A DNA stretch of 64,000 bases. Source: Saprospiraceae bacterium. Its GTDB lineage: Bacteria > Bacteroidota > Bacteroidia > Chitinophagales > Saprospiraceae. Location: positions 1 to 64,000 of the forward strand of contig JAHDGF010000017.1 in assembly GCA_020627785.1 (NCBI GenBank). The letters are read 5' to 3'. Within the stretch, counting starts at the first letter, position 1, and each line of letters starts with the position of its first letter. The translations under genes and the position numbers were made by a program. Under the pieces are notes generated by a model that ran no database searches, was not told where the DNA came from, and saw nothing but the letters and a program-made list of their open reading frames with translations. Shown piece after piece: positions 56,898 through 64,000 of the stretch.

Positions 56898-57461
56898 TTA
56901 TTTAATATACTTTTTAATAAATTCTTGATTGAATTTTAATTCATTGAAATAAAGCATTTCCAATTCATTCAACCTTTTTTCAGTAATTGGAATATGTGAA
57001 TAATTGAAAGTATTTCTGAGTTTTTTAAGAAATTGAATATCACCGTCAGACTGAAATTCAAAATCCATATTTTCTTTTGAATAAAATTCTATCGCTTCTT
57101 GTTTATGATAGCAAAGGTCTTCTAAAAAGAACCATCCATTATAATAGCCCACAGATAAGAATTCATTTAAGTTTTCTCCAACAATCACATTCGAGTCCTT
57201 CACAGATCGACCAAATACCATTGGCACCGTCATTATTACCGGCTGAATTTTATCCGTCAATTCCAGAATACTAAAATGAACACCATCACCACCTGTTCTT
57301 GCAAACACACATGTATTTATTGGTGAAGAATCATACCTCGAATCCTTTTCTTCTGGTATAATTCCTGCGTAATCAAAATAAAGGTCTGGAAATTCCGATT
57401 TGGTCTCTGCTGCTAATTGCGCAACTAGCCTCTTAAATCTAACTAACTGTATTGTTTCCAT
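56898..57461 (-). CDS. cytosolic protein, unknown (weakly SUKH-like)
   Basis: 187 residues without signal or membrane segment. Central sequence INTCVFARTGGDGVHFSILELTDKIQPVIMTVPM, then VIVGENLNEFLSVGYYNGWFFLEDLCYHKQEAIEFY. The order (a 'GGDG.HF..L' turn, a 'PV.M..P' strand, then '.NL.EFL..GY') is faintly reminiscent of the SMI1/KNR4 (SUKH) immunity-protein fold, which would be interesting, but the match is too weak to assign. It follows the GNAT gene by 20 bases on the same strand. Confidence 0.6.
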   Translation of the reverse strand: METIQLVRFKRLVAQLAAETKSEFPDLYFDYAGIIPEEKDSRYDSSPINTCVFARTGGDGVHFSILELTDKIQPVIMTVPMVFGRSVKDSNVIVGENLNEFLSVGYYNGWFFLEDLCYHKQEAIEFYSKENMDFEFQSDGDIQFLKKLRNTFNYSHIPITEKRLNELEMLYFNELKFNQEFIKKYIK

Positions 57462-57481
57462 CCTAAATTCTCCTTGGTTCT

Positions 57482-58306
57482 TTAGTCCACAGATAATTCC
57501 ATCTCATATTGATTCACCGTATTTTTCAAACCATACTTTTTAATGGCATCAATTTTATCAGAGAGACGATCATCTACATTGATGATACGAGCACTTATAG
57601 ATAAACTTTGTATGGCGGCAAAAAGGCGAGTCCAAGCATCAGGTGTATTCTTCAATATATCCATCTGGCCGATGGTCTTCGTATCATGCTTGAAAATAAA
57701 AAATGACTCAGGCTCCTCCTCATACATAACTTGGTAAAACACATAGTCGCCATCTTTGATTGTTTCACTTTGAAAATCCCAAGAATAAAATTGTTGGTCA
57801 GGTAAGGAATTCCAATTTACCTGATCTAGTGGGATTTCGCTTAAAGCAAATGCAGGAGTAAATGGAAGTACAATTTCCCCACCATAACAATTATAATTCT
57901 TACAAACTTCAAACCCCACCCTTTGATAACTGCGAATGGCAGGTTCATTTATCGTGATCACCTCTAATGTGCATTTCTGAATTCCCATTTGACGAAAGTC
58001 ATCAAATGCTTGTTCATAAATTGAATTGACGATTCCTTGCCCCCTATAGTCAGGAATTACTCCAGTGCCTGTATTGAATGCCGTGTAACATCCGTTCCTC
58101 CGATCGACGGCATTGATAATAAAACCTACCAAGCGTCCTTGATCAAACATCCCATAGCTAAGATCAAAGTTCACCTTTGAAGCTCGCCATCGTCGCTTAT
58201 AGGATTCATAATCTGTGGGCATCTTGACGTAATAATTTTCAAAAGCGAGAAGCAAACAGTCAATGATTTCCTCAACTGAAGTTTGAGCTAGGTTGGAAAC
58301 GATCAT
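57482..58306 (-). CDS. GNAT family N-acetyltransferase, two-domain
   Basis: 274 residues. A GNAT domain covers about 1-145: GRLVGFIINAVDRRNG, FNTGTGVIPDYRGQGIVNSIYEQAFDD with the acetyl-CoA loop RGQGIV, and TLEVITINEPAIRSYQRVGFEV. The C-terminal half (about 150-274) looks like a second, degenerate GNAT-type domain (SFFIFKHDTKTIGQMDIL). Such double proteins are common in Bacteroidota. Acceptor unknown. The unknown 187-residue protein gene follows directly. Confidence 0.85.
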   Translation of the reverse strand: MIVSNLAQTSVEEIIDCLLLAFENYYVKMPTDYESYKRRWRASKVNFDLSYGMFDQGRLVGFIINAVDRRNGCYTAFNTGTGVIPDYRGQGIVNSIYEQAFDDFRQMGIQKCTLEVITINEPAIRSYQRVGFEVCKNYNCYGGEIVLPFTPAFALSEIPLDQVNWNSLPDQQFYSWDFQSETIKDGDYVFYQVMYEEEPESFFIFKHDTKTIGQMDILKNTPDAWTRLFAAIQSLSISARIINVDDRLSDKIDAIKKYGLKNTVNQYEMELSVD

Positions 58307-58352
58307 TATGTAATCGAAAATTTATTTAGAAAAAAAAATATCAAAGCAAAGT

Positions 58353-58730
58353 TTACATTTTTAATAAAACTACATCTTCGAGTTGACCTGCCCGATTCAT
58401 TTGAAAGCTTAGAGTATCAGCATTAAGTTTTAATATTTTTACACTTTTTTCTGATAACCCATTTTCAACTGTTACTAAAGATTCATTTGCCAACCAATAT
58501 TTTCCTTTTTCTTTCTCTGATCCATAATCAACGATGTAACTCCCATCCGCATTAAAGCTCATATCCATTTGATTCGTGCGGGATTCATTCGTTGTTAAAA
58601 TTTTCCAACTATCCACTTTCCATTCTCCATGTAATAAAGCAACATCATAAGGTGAGGTTGGTTGACATGCATACAGAGCAAGAAATAAAATTGTTGTAAA
58701 GAAGAATAGAACATTTGAATGATTTTTCAT
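58353..58730 (-). CDS. lipocalin-like lipoprotein
   Basis: 125 residues; the signal ends in the lipobox LYAC (lipidated Cys22). The mature part is a short lipocalin-type barrel: LLHGEWKVDSWKI (the family's G-x-W), MDMSFNADGSYIVDYG, KGKYWLANESLVTV, and a final SVKILKLNADTLSFQM strand. Typical of small Bacteroidota lipocalin-like proteins whose ligands are unknown. Confidence 0.7.
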   Translation of the reverse strand: MKNHSNVLFFFTTILFLALYACQPTSPYDVALLHGEWKVDSWKILTTNESRTNQMDMSFNADGSYIVDYGSEKEKGKYWLANESLVTVENGLSEKSVKILKLNADTLSFQMNRAGQLEDVVLLKM

Positions 58731-58810
58731 GTTTTCCGTTTTTTTTAGTTTTTTAAATGCCTAATATCCAAAACACTCTATTGCTTCAAAACATTGTTTA
58801 AGACGCAGAA

Positions 58811-59503
58811 TTATTTAATAGGTTTCCATATAGCTTCAGTTGGTTGCTCGCCTGTCGTCAATTCAAGTAAGGTAAAAAGGTATTCGTTTTCTTCTTGTCC
58901 ACTTTCTTCCGCCATGGCCTGAAAAGCAGCGGTACCAGCGGTAAAGATGGAAGTTAGATCAACCTTCCATTTTGCATCCTCTTTATAAAAATGAAAATAC
59001 ATAGGAGCCACCATTCCATTAGCTACCAGTTGACCTTTACCAAAATCTTCATCAATGGTAACCTCACCTAATTCATTGTTGGCCACACTGTTCTTTCCCA
59101 CCATCCCCTCTTTAATGGAATAAATAAAAAGCTCTTTGCCATCAAAGTTCAATAAGTCCTTTTCCGATGTTCGATGTCGCACAGAAAGAATCATTAACTT
59201 ATCTAAAATATTTTGCTGACAAATCAGTGTAGAATCAGCAGTTAGTGACTTAGCCAAAATATCAGAATAATAATTAATGGTACGCGAATCAACTTGGTCT
59301 GCTGCTACCTCTCCTTTGTCATTAAGTATGGCTGATTTATAAGCCGCAAAGCAATCCCTAATCTGCTGCTCATCTGAAGCAGCTTCTTCAGCTTGTGTAG
59401 ACATCCTGACATCAGATTCGACTTTATTAGTAGAGTCAACCTTGGACTTTTGAACATCACAAGAAATTAGAAACACTAAAATTAAAATTGAGAAAATACG
59501 CAC
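58811..59503 (-). CDS. predicted lipoprotein, unknown
   Basis: 230 residues starting at GTG; the signal ends in LISC (Cys15). A polar linker (16-45) leads to a domain with DEQQIRDCFAAYKSAILNDKGEVAADQVDSRTINYY and a C-terminal part with MYFHFYKEDAKWKVDLTSIF. The layout (helical 'AYKSAI..DKGEVAADQVDS.TI.YY' then strand-rich 'KWKVDL') recalls NTF2-like 'DUF3828/lumazine-like' stress lipoproteins, but no firm assignment is possible. A TACATTTG box lies 32 bases upstream of the start. Confidence 0.6.
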   Translation of the reverse strand: MRIFSILILVFLISCDVQKSKVDSTNKVESDVRMSTQAEEAASDEQQIRDCFAAYKSAILNDKGEVAADQVDSRTINYYSDILAKSLTADSTLICQQNILDKLMILSVRHRTSEKDLLNFDGKELFIYSIKEGMVGKNSVANNELGEVTIDEDFGKGQLVANGMVAPMYFHFYKEDAKWKVDLTSIFTAGTAAFQAMAEESGQEENEYLFTLLELTTGEQPTEAIWKPIK

Positions 59504-59534
59504 TGACTAAAAGTTTAATTATTAAAGAATAGAG

Positions 59535-59542
59535 CAAATGTA
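59535..59542 (-). promoter_or_regulatory. TAnnTTTG -7 promoter box of the GTG-initiated lipoprotein gene
   Basis: Minus-strand TACATTTG, an exact consensus match, 31 bases before the GTG at 59503. It supports the GTG start, since no ATG lies between the box and it. Confidence 0.55.
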
Positions 59543-59732
59543 ATTTACACAGAATATTTAGGTCTCATAAATAGTAAGGGTAAATTCAATAAATGGTCTG
59601 ATGAAACTACCTTATTAATTTACAATAATGCATGGCAAACGAGAAAAATTTCAGATTCAGGAATTTCACATGCAACCATCTTATAGTTCAAGCCACGCTT
59701 TATTCATAGATGTGGTCACTTCAAATAACAAA

Positions 59733-60746
59733 ATGAAAAAAACATTAGCGCTTATAATTTTCGTAATTACCATAAATGCTTGTGGCTATGATTCCATCTT
59801 CAAGGGTGATGAATTAAACATGTAGTTCCCGAATCTTCCCATTCCAGGAGATAATCGTCTTACAGAAGATGGTAAGCATTTGGGTAGAATGCTGTTTTAC
59901 GAAACCAAGCTTTCAAGAACAAACAAGGTATCTTGCGCTTCATGCCATGCTCAAGAATTAGCCTTTTCTGACAATAATCGAGTATCATTTGGAGTCGATA
60001 GTCTGACTGGTAATCGACAAGCCATGGGCCTTTTTAATTTAGCTTACGCAAATAACGGTTTTTTCTGGGATGGCCGGACGGCTACACTTAGGGAATTAGC
60101 TCTTGAGCCAATCACCAATGAATTGAAATTAGATGAAACAATTGACAATGTTATTCTAAAGCTTTCCGAAGAACAAATCTACAAAGATCAATTCCATGCA
60201 GTGTTTGGTAACGAAGAAATCTCTGGAGAACGAATCGGTTTAGCCCTTGAGCAATTTCTCTTTTCTATGGTTTCCAACAACTCAAAATATGACAAATTTA
60301 AACGAGGGGAAATTGAATTAACAGAAAGAGAATTAAGAGGTGAGCAATTATTCATAAATAATGATTGCACAGATTGCCACAATGGTTTCAATTTTGATGA
60401 TGATGGACAACGATTTCTAAACAATGGATTAGACTCAGATGAAGAGTTCATAGATTTAGGCAGAGAAGAAGCAACAGGTCTTAATATCCATAGGGCAAGA
60501 TTTAAGGTGCCGAGTCTAAGAAATATTGCGGAAACCGCTCCCTACATGCATGATGGACGCATTCAAACTTTAAGAGATGCCGTTGAACATTATAATTCTC
60601 AAGTTCAAGAAAGTATGACTTTAGCAGACCAGATTTTCAGTAGCCTTGATCTTGATTCTACTCAAGTTGATGATTTAGTACTTTTTCTAGAAACACTCAC
60701 AGATGAAGAATTCCTAATTAATCCAGAATTCTCTAACCCATTCTAA
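59733..60746 (+). pseudogene. di-heme cytochrome c peroxidase (MauG/CcpA type), interrupted by an in-frame TAG
   Basis: An ATG at 59733 starts a lipoprotein signal (LIIFVITINAC, Cys18), which reaches a TAG at 59823-59825 after 30 codons. The same frame then continues for 306 codons with the peroxidase: FPNLPIPGDNRLTEDGKHLGRMLFY directly after the stop (the usual opening of these proteins), heme-binding SCASCH and CTDCHNG, and TAPYMHDGRIQTLRDAVEHYN. The second part alone has no signal peptide, yet these enzymes must be exported for heme attachment in the periplasm. I therefore infer one gene with a nonsense mutation, or a sequence error. Starting at a TTG (59880) would give an unexported product. 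Electron donor and partner unknown. Confidence 0.8.
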
Positions 60747-60757
60747 ATAAATATTGA

Positions 60758-61360
60758 ATGCATCTTCCAAAAACTAACTTCCTAATAATTACGTTCACCT
60801 GCATTTTGTTCTCATCACAGTTCCTAATTGGTCAAAATTTAAAACTCAAGGAGGAATCGATTTCATTAGATGAAGAAGAACCAAGTTACCGTTTGGGAAT
60901 TCTAACCAACTGCATTCTAAAAAATCCAGGTATTAACCTAAACTATCAAAAACCAATTTCATATTCTATAAAGGAAGGAACAAAGAGAAATATTAAAACG
61001 CTGAGCATAAACACAAATCTTGGATTTTTCTGGGATCCTAAAACACATGTCGCTACCTACATAAACGCTGGAATCAACCGACGAAAAACAAATGCAAAAA
61101 ATAGACAATGGCTACTAGCAATAAATCCAATTGGAGTCATGAGAACGTTTGTGCATGAAGCTTATGAGGTTAATGAAAGTTTAGAAGTCACCAGAAAAAG
61201 AATCGCGGGGAGATCGTACTATGCACCTGAAATAATATTCGGTACTGGAAAAATAAAAAATGATCGCACCAGGTTCTTCAACATTCATTTAATGATCCTT
61301 ACAAAATCAAACCTAGGCATATTCCCTCTTATTCATTTTGAATTTGGATATAAACTTTAA
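60758..61360 (+). CDS. secreted protein, possibly small outer-membrane barrel, unknown
   Basis: 200 residues with a signal peptide (to about 25, QFLIG). The mature part is short strands separated by turns (YRLGILTNCILKNPGINLNYQKPIS, TLSINTNLGFFWDPKTHVATYINAGINRR, SYYAPEIIFGTGKI) ending in HFEFGYKL with an aromatic and Leu, in the manner of an outer-membrane barrel. No family recognised. It lies 11 bases after the interrupted peroxidase gene and 9 bases before the interrupted hydrolase gene, so all three were probably one operon. Confidence 0.6.
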   Translation: MHLPKTNFLIITFTCILFSSQFLIGQNLKLKEESISLDEEEPSYRLGILTNCILKNPGINLNYQKPISYSIKEGTKRNIKTLSINTNLGFFWDPKTHVATYINAGINRRKTNAKNRQWLLAINPIGVMRTFVHEAYEVNESLEVTRKRIAGRSYYAPEIIFGTGKIKNDRTRFFNIHLMILTKSNLGIFPLIHFEFGYKL

Positions 61361-61369
61361 ATAAACAAC

Positions 61370-62407
61370 GTGAAAAATAAATTATTTCTTTTATCATTTT
61401 TTGCAGGATTGAGTTTTGCATTCTGATGCCAAAAAACTGGAGATCTTTCGCAATTAGATGATTCTTTTACTTTGATAAGAAACGGTGCAGAAATGCCAGC
61501 GTATGTTTATGGAAATGCGAGTAATAACATATTTATTCTAACCTTACATGGCGGCCCTGGTGGTAATAGCTTAAGGCTTAGAAATGGTCAATGGAATGAA
61601 ACCTTAGAAGAAAAATACGCCATGGTCTATTGGGATCAAAGAGGTTCAGGAATGTCCCAAGGAAACCTAAATAAAGAAAACCTAAACTTTAGGGAAATGA
61701 AGGAAGACTTAAAGGCAATGACAGCACTTCTAAAACATAAATACGGAGAAGACATTACACTTTTCCTACTTGGACATAGCTGGGGAACCATGTTGGGTGG
61801 TGGATTTTTAGCAGAAGAAAACAACCAAGATAATTTCAATGGATGGATTAGTATTGCATCAATTTACGATTGGTGTAATACGATTAAAGATCTTGTCCCT
61901 GCTTATACGAAAATAGCAAGTGAACAAATTGAAGCAGGCAACAACACAGTTTATTGGAATGAAATATTAACCTTAGCCGCAGATACTGATACAACAAGAT
62001 GTGATGATGTCCGTTTAAATAATGAAGGTCCAACTGCAACCTCTATCCTTGAATCTCAAGGAATCATTAATAATGCCCTCGGAGGTTTCAATGGTGATTT
62101 TTATTTAAATAATTTCATCACAACAACTTTTAATAAGGCCGGCACCAATGATTTCCTTTTTAACGAATTCCCCTTTGATGACTATGATCTTTCAGAAAAA
62201 TTATCAAAAATTAAAATTCCATCAACAGTCATCCATGGCAAATATGATTTGAATCTTGCATTGAGAACTGGTCAAACCTACTTTGAACTTTTAGGCTCTA
62301 AAAACAAAACTTTTTACACCTTCGATAAATCAGCGCATGTACCTTTTCATTCAGAGACAGAAAGGACAGAAGAAATCCTCATAGAATTTATTGAAGCCAA
62401 TAAATAA
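61370..62407 (+). pseudogene. lipoprotein alpha/beta hydrolase (proline-iminopeptidase-like), interrupted by an in-frame TGA
   Basis: A GTG at 61370 starts the signal LFLLSFFAGLSFAF, followed by an in-frame TGA (61424-61426) and directly by TGC, the expected lipid-modified Cys (CQKTGDLSQLDDS). The frame then runs unbroken through an alpha/beta-hydrolase: LTLHGGPGGNSL (oxyanion HGGPGG), YWDQRGSGMSQG, LLGHSWGTMLGG (nucleophile Ser), a catalytic Asp likely in VIHGKYDLN, and His in KSAHVPFHSE. The body is intact; only the residue before the lipobox Cys is changed, as TCA to TGA would do. The downstream TTG at 61472 would give an unexported enzyme. Either a nonsense mutation or a sequencing error. 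Confidence 0.8.
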
Positions 62408-62463
62408 AGTAAAAGAAATGAAGATTGTTTGATGCATTGATGCTGTTTTTAAAACCACTACAA

Positions 62464-62484
62464 ATTATTTCTGACTGAAATAAT
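62464..62484. terminator. short hairpin between convergent genes
   Basis: ATTATTTC and GAAATAAT pair over 8 bp around TGACT, just before the stop of the minus-strand T9SS gene. AT-rich and without a clean T-run, so a weak terminator at best. Confidence 0.4.
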
Positions 62485-62487
62485 AAT

Positions 62488-64000
62488 CTAATCTTCAATC
62501 AATGTAACATCCCCAGTCAAAAATCTAATACTACCATCAACTAGCTCTACCTTCGCAGACCAGATATAAACACCAACCTTACTATCCTGCCCACTCAGCC
62601 GACCATTCCACTGATCAAGCGGTCCTCCATTCATACCACTCACACCTTCAAAAACTCTTCCTCCCCAACGGTCATAGACTTCGAAGCTGTGTATTCTTTC
62701 AATGACGCAACCAGGAAATAAGGTAAACTGATTATTACCATCGATTGAATTGGGCTGAAATATATTTGGTGCATATAATATCCTAGATTCATCTAAGATG
62801 ATGTCTACTGCCGCACTATCAAGACATTGAAATTCATTCTCTACCATTAGTTTGTAGTTGGGTTGCACCAATGGTTCAATTTGGGGATTAGGACAATCAA
62901 TGCAATCAAGACCAACTTCTGGCTGCCATTGATAAGTTAGGTTAGAGCTGCCGATAATTGAGGGAGTAAGAATTAATGGATCACAAAAATCAGTAATAAT
63001 TACCCGATCTAATTCCAAGGTAGGTGTAGGTAAGATTTCAATATCAATACCAACTGTATCATAACAGGCACCATTAGAAGCAATCACTTGGTAAAGTCCT
63101 TGATCTTCAGGATTAAGATTAGTGATAATTAAATTCGAATCTATGCTTGAAAAATCAGCGGGGCCAGTCCAAAGCAAATTACTACTCGTATCTTCAGTTG
63201 AGGCAATTAGCTGCAAACTACTTCTCTCGCAATATTCAGATTCTTCATCGACGGTCATATTGACCTCAGGTTTCACATCGATCTCTAAATATTTGATTTG
63301 TTCACAGTATCCATATTCTGCCGTAATTCGATATTCCCCAGAGCGATCTGTATCTGCTTCTTCAATAAACGGCTTAAATGATTCAGAACCAAAGCTTCGC
63401 GGACCAGACCATTTAACACCACCATCAGGTGAAACCGCACTAAAAAGTTCTAAAGTTTCTCCTTCACAGATGGGAGCATTGCTATCTACCTCCAAGCTTA
63501 ATTGATCATGCGGGGCCTCCAACAAGATCGTCGTATCTTTCAAGGCCAAACTACAATTATCACTCAATGACCTGAAGTGAAAAATTTGATAATCACCAGG
63601 CAATAATGAATCCACAACAAAGGAATTATTTTCATCTATGACACCACTCAAGGTCAACTCATCCCAGCCCACCTTATTACGTAACTTCACCTCAAATTCT
63701 TGATCTTCGAAAAACTGAGGAGAACTTACAACAATTCTCCCATCATTCGCATCCAGACAATCGGACGGCGCAGTAATTTCCCAAGTGACATCCTCCAACC
63801 TTCTTGCTTGAACAAAAAACTTAGAAGCATCCCCTACCACACTTGGCGTCCCTAAATTATCAGATGCCATATCTCCACCAAATCTAGGTGGCAAATTTTT
63901 AAGAAAGGCTTGGTTAAAATTATCACCAACCATTGCATCAACGGACAATACATCAATTCTAACCTCGACCTGACTCTTTGCTGGAATCGTCAGATTCGTA
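62488..64000 (-). CDS. T9SS type B (CHU_C) surface protein, 5' part beyond the window
   Basis: The frame is open to the right edge of the window; the TTG at 63948 is not a real start, as coding continues upstream (AKSQVEVRIDVLSVDAM). The last 95 residues are a gliding-motility-associated C-terminal domain: LYAPNIFQPNSIDGNNQFTLF, EVYDRWGGRVFEG, DQWNGR and VGVYIWSAKVEL. Before it come Ig/PKD-type domains with paired cysteines (CEGETLELFSAVSPDGGVKWSGP, CERSSLQLIAST). This is a second large T9SS substrate in the window, separate from the giant protein; no PorP/SprF gene lies next to this end. Confidence 0.85.
   Translation of the reverse strand, partial: TNLTIPAKSQVEVRIDVLSVDAMVGDNFNQAFLKNLPPRFGGDMASDNLGTPSVVGDASKFFVQARRLEDVTWEITAPSDCLDANDGRIVVSSPQFFEDQEFEVKLRNKVGWDELTLSGVIDENNSFVVDSLLPGDYQIFHFRSLSDNCSLALKDTTILLEAPHDQLSLEVDSNAPICEGETLELFSAVSPDGGVKWSGPRSFGSESFKPFIEEADTDRSGEYRITAEYGYCEQIKYLEIDVKPEVNMTVDEESEYCERSSLQLIASTEDTSSNLLWTGPADFSSIDSNLIITNLNPEDQGLYQVIASNGACYDTVGIDIEILPTPTLELDRVIITDFCDPLILTPSIIGSSNLTYQWQPEVGLDCIDCPNPQIEPLVQPNYKLMVENEFQCLDSAAVDIILDESRILYAPNIFQPNSIDGNNQFTLFPGCVIERIHSFEVYDRWGGRVFEGVSGMNGGPLDQWNGRLSGQDSKVGVYIWSAKVELVDGSIRFLTGDVTLIED

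Noticed and set aside
61424-61426. TGA read as selenocysteine
   Set aside because: No suitable downstream stem-loop was seen, selenocysteine at this signal-peptide position is not known to me, and the neighbour gene is broken by TAG instead.

Overview
The window looks like a chromosomal segment of a Bacteroidota bacterium, most likely a Saprospiria-type (Saprospiraceae-like) lineage. The signs are type IX secretion (T9SS) sorting domains of both types (a type A tail near 3.2-3.4 kb; CHU_C/type B tails on the giant protein at 4.5-15.3 kb and on the partial gene at the right edge), a PorP/SprF-family outer-membrane protein, beta-propeller LytS-type kinases, a YbiT-like ABC-F protein with Bacteroidota-style degenerate motifs, AT-rich DNA, and several boxes matching the Bacteroidota promoter element TAnnTTTG. 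No tRNA, rRNA or CRISPR array was recognised.

Layout. 0-2.3 kb is an accessory patch: an IS1595-like transposase with a small passenger gene, a 47-codon ORF and a DUF6169-like gene, abutting a T9SS cargo gene that has lost its signal peptide. 3.5-21.9 kb, all on the minus strand, is the centrepiece: two paralogous propeller sensor kinases, one LytTR response regulator, then a 3602-residue T9SS exoprotein built from repeats at three scales and its PorP/SprF partner. 22.3-26.8 kb holds an orphan TPR sensor kinase (plus) and secreted or lipid-anchored proteins of unknown function (minus). 26.9-32.1 kb is a tightly overlapping five-gene operon: Gfo/Idh/MocA oxidoreductase, lipoprotein, polysaccharide-initiating sugar transferase, shikimate dehydrogenase and proline dehydrogenase. 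32.4-38.0 kb (plus) carries an M14 carboxypeptidase, an MBL hydrolase, an HtrA-like protease and a glycosyltransferase. 38.1-40.5 kb has three tandem paralogs of an unknown zinc-ribbon/two-TM protein. 40.6-50.5 kb (minus) is mixed: VWA protein, nucleoside deaminase, a frameshifted DUF1801 gene, lipoproteins, GNAT, VOC, TruA, SIMPL and ABC-F. 51.6-53.8 kb is a TetR unit with a perfect 10-bp inverted repeat in a divergent promoter region. 53.8-56.8 kb is a SulP transporter / beta-carbonic anhydrase / DUF2490 operon. 56.9-64 kb has GNAT, small lipoproteins, a di-heme peroxidase and an alpha/beta hydrolase, each interrupted by one in-frame stop near the N-terminus, and the 3'-terminal part of another T9SS type B protein that runs off the window.

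How it fits together. The strongest candidate system is the two-kinase / one-LytTR-regulator set placed directly upstream of the giant exoprotein and its PorP/SprF gene, a SprB/SprF-like surface module with its own sensory unit. The regulatory link is inferred from gene order only. Several genes in the window are disrupted (T9SS cargo without signal peptide, DUF1801 frameshift, two nonsense codons), so either recent gene decay or base-level sequence errors should be considered.
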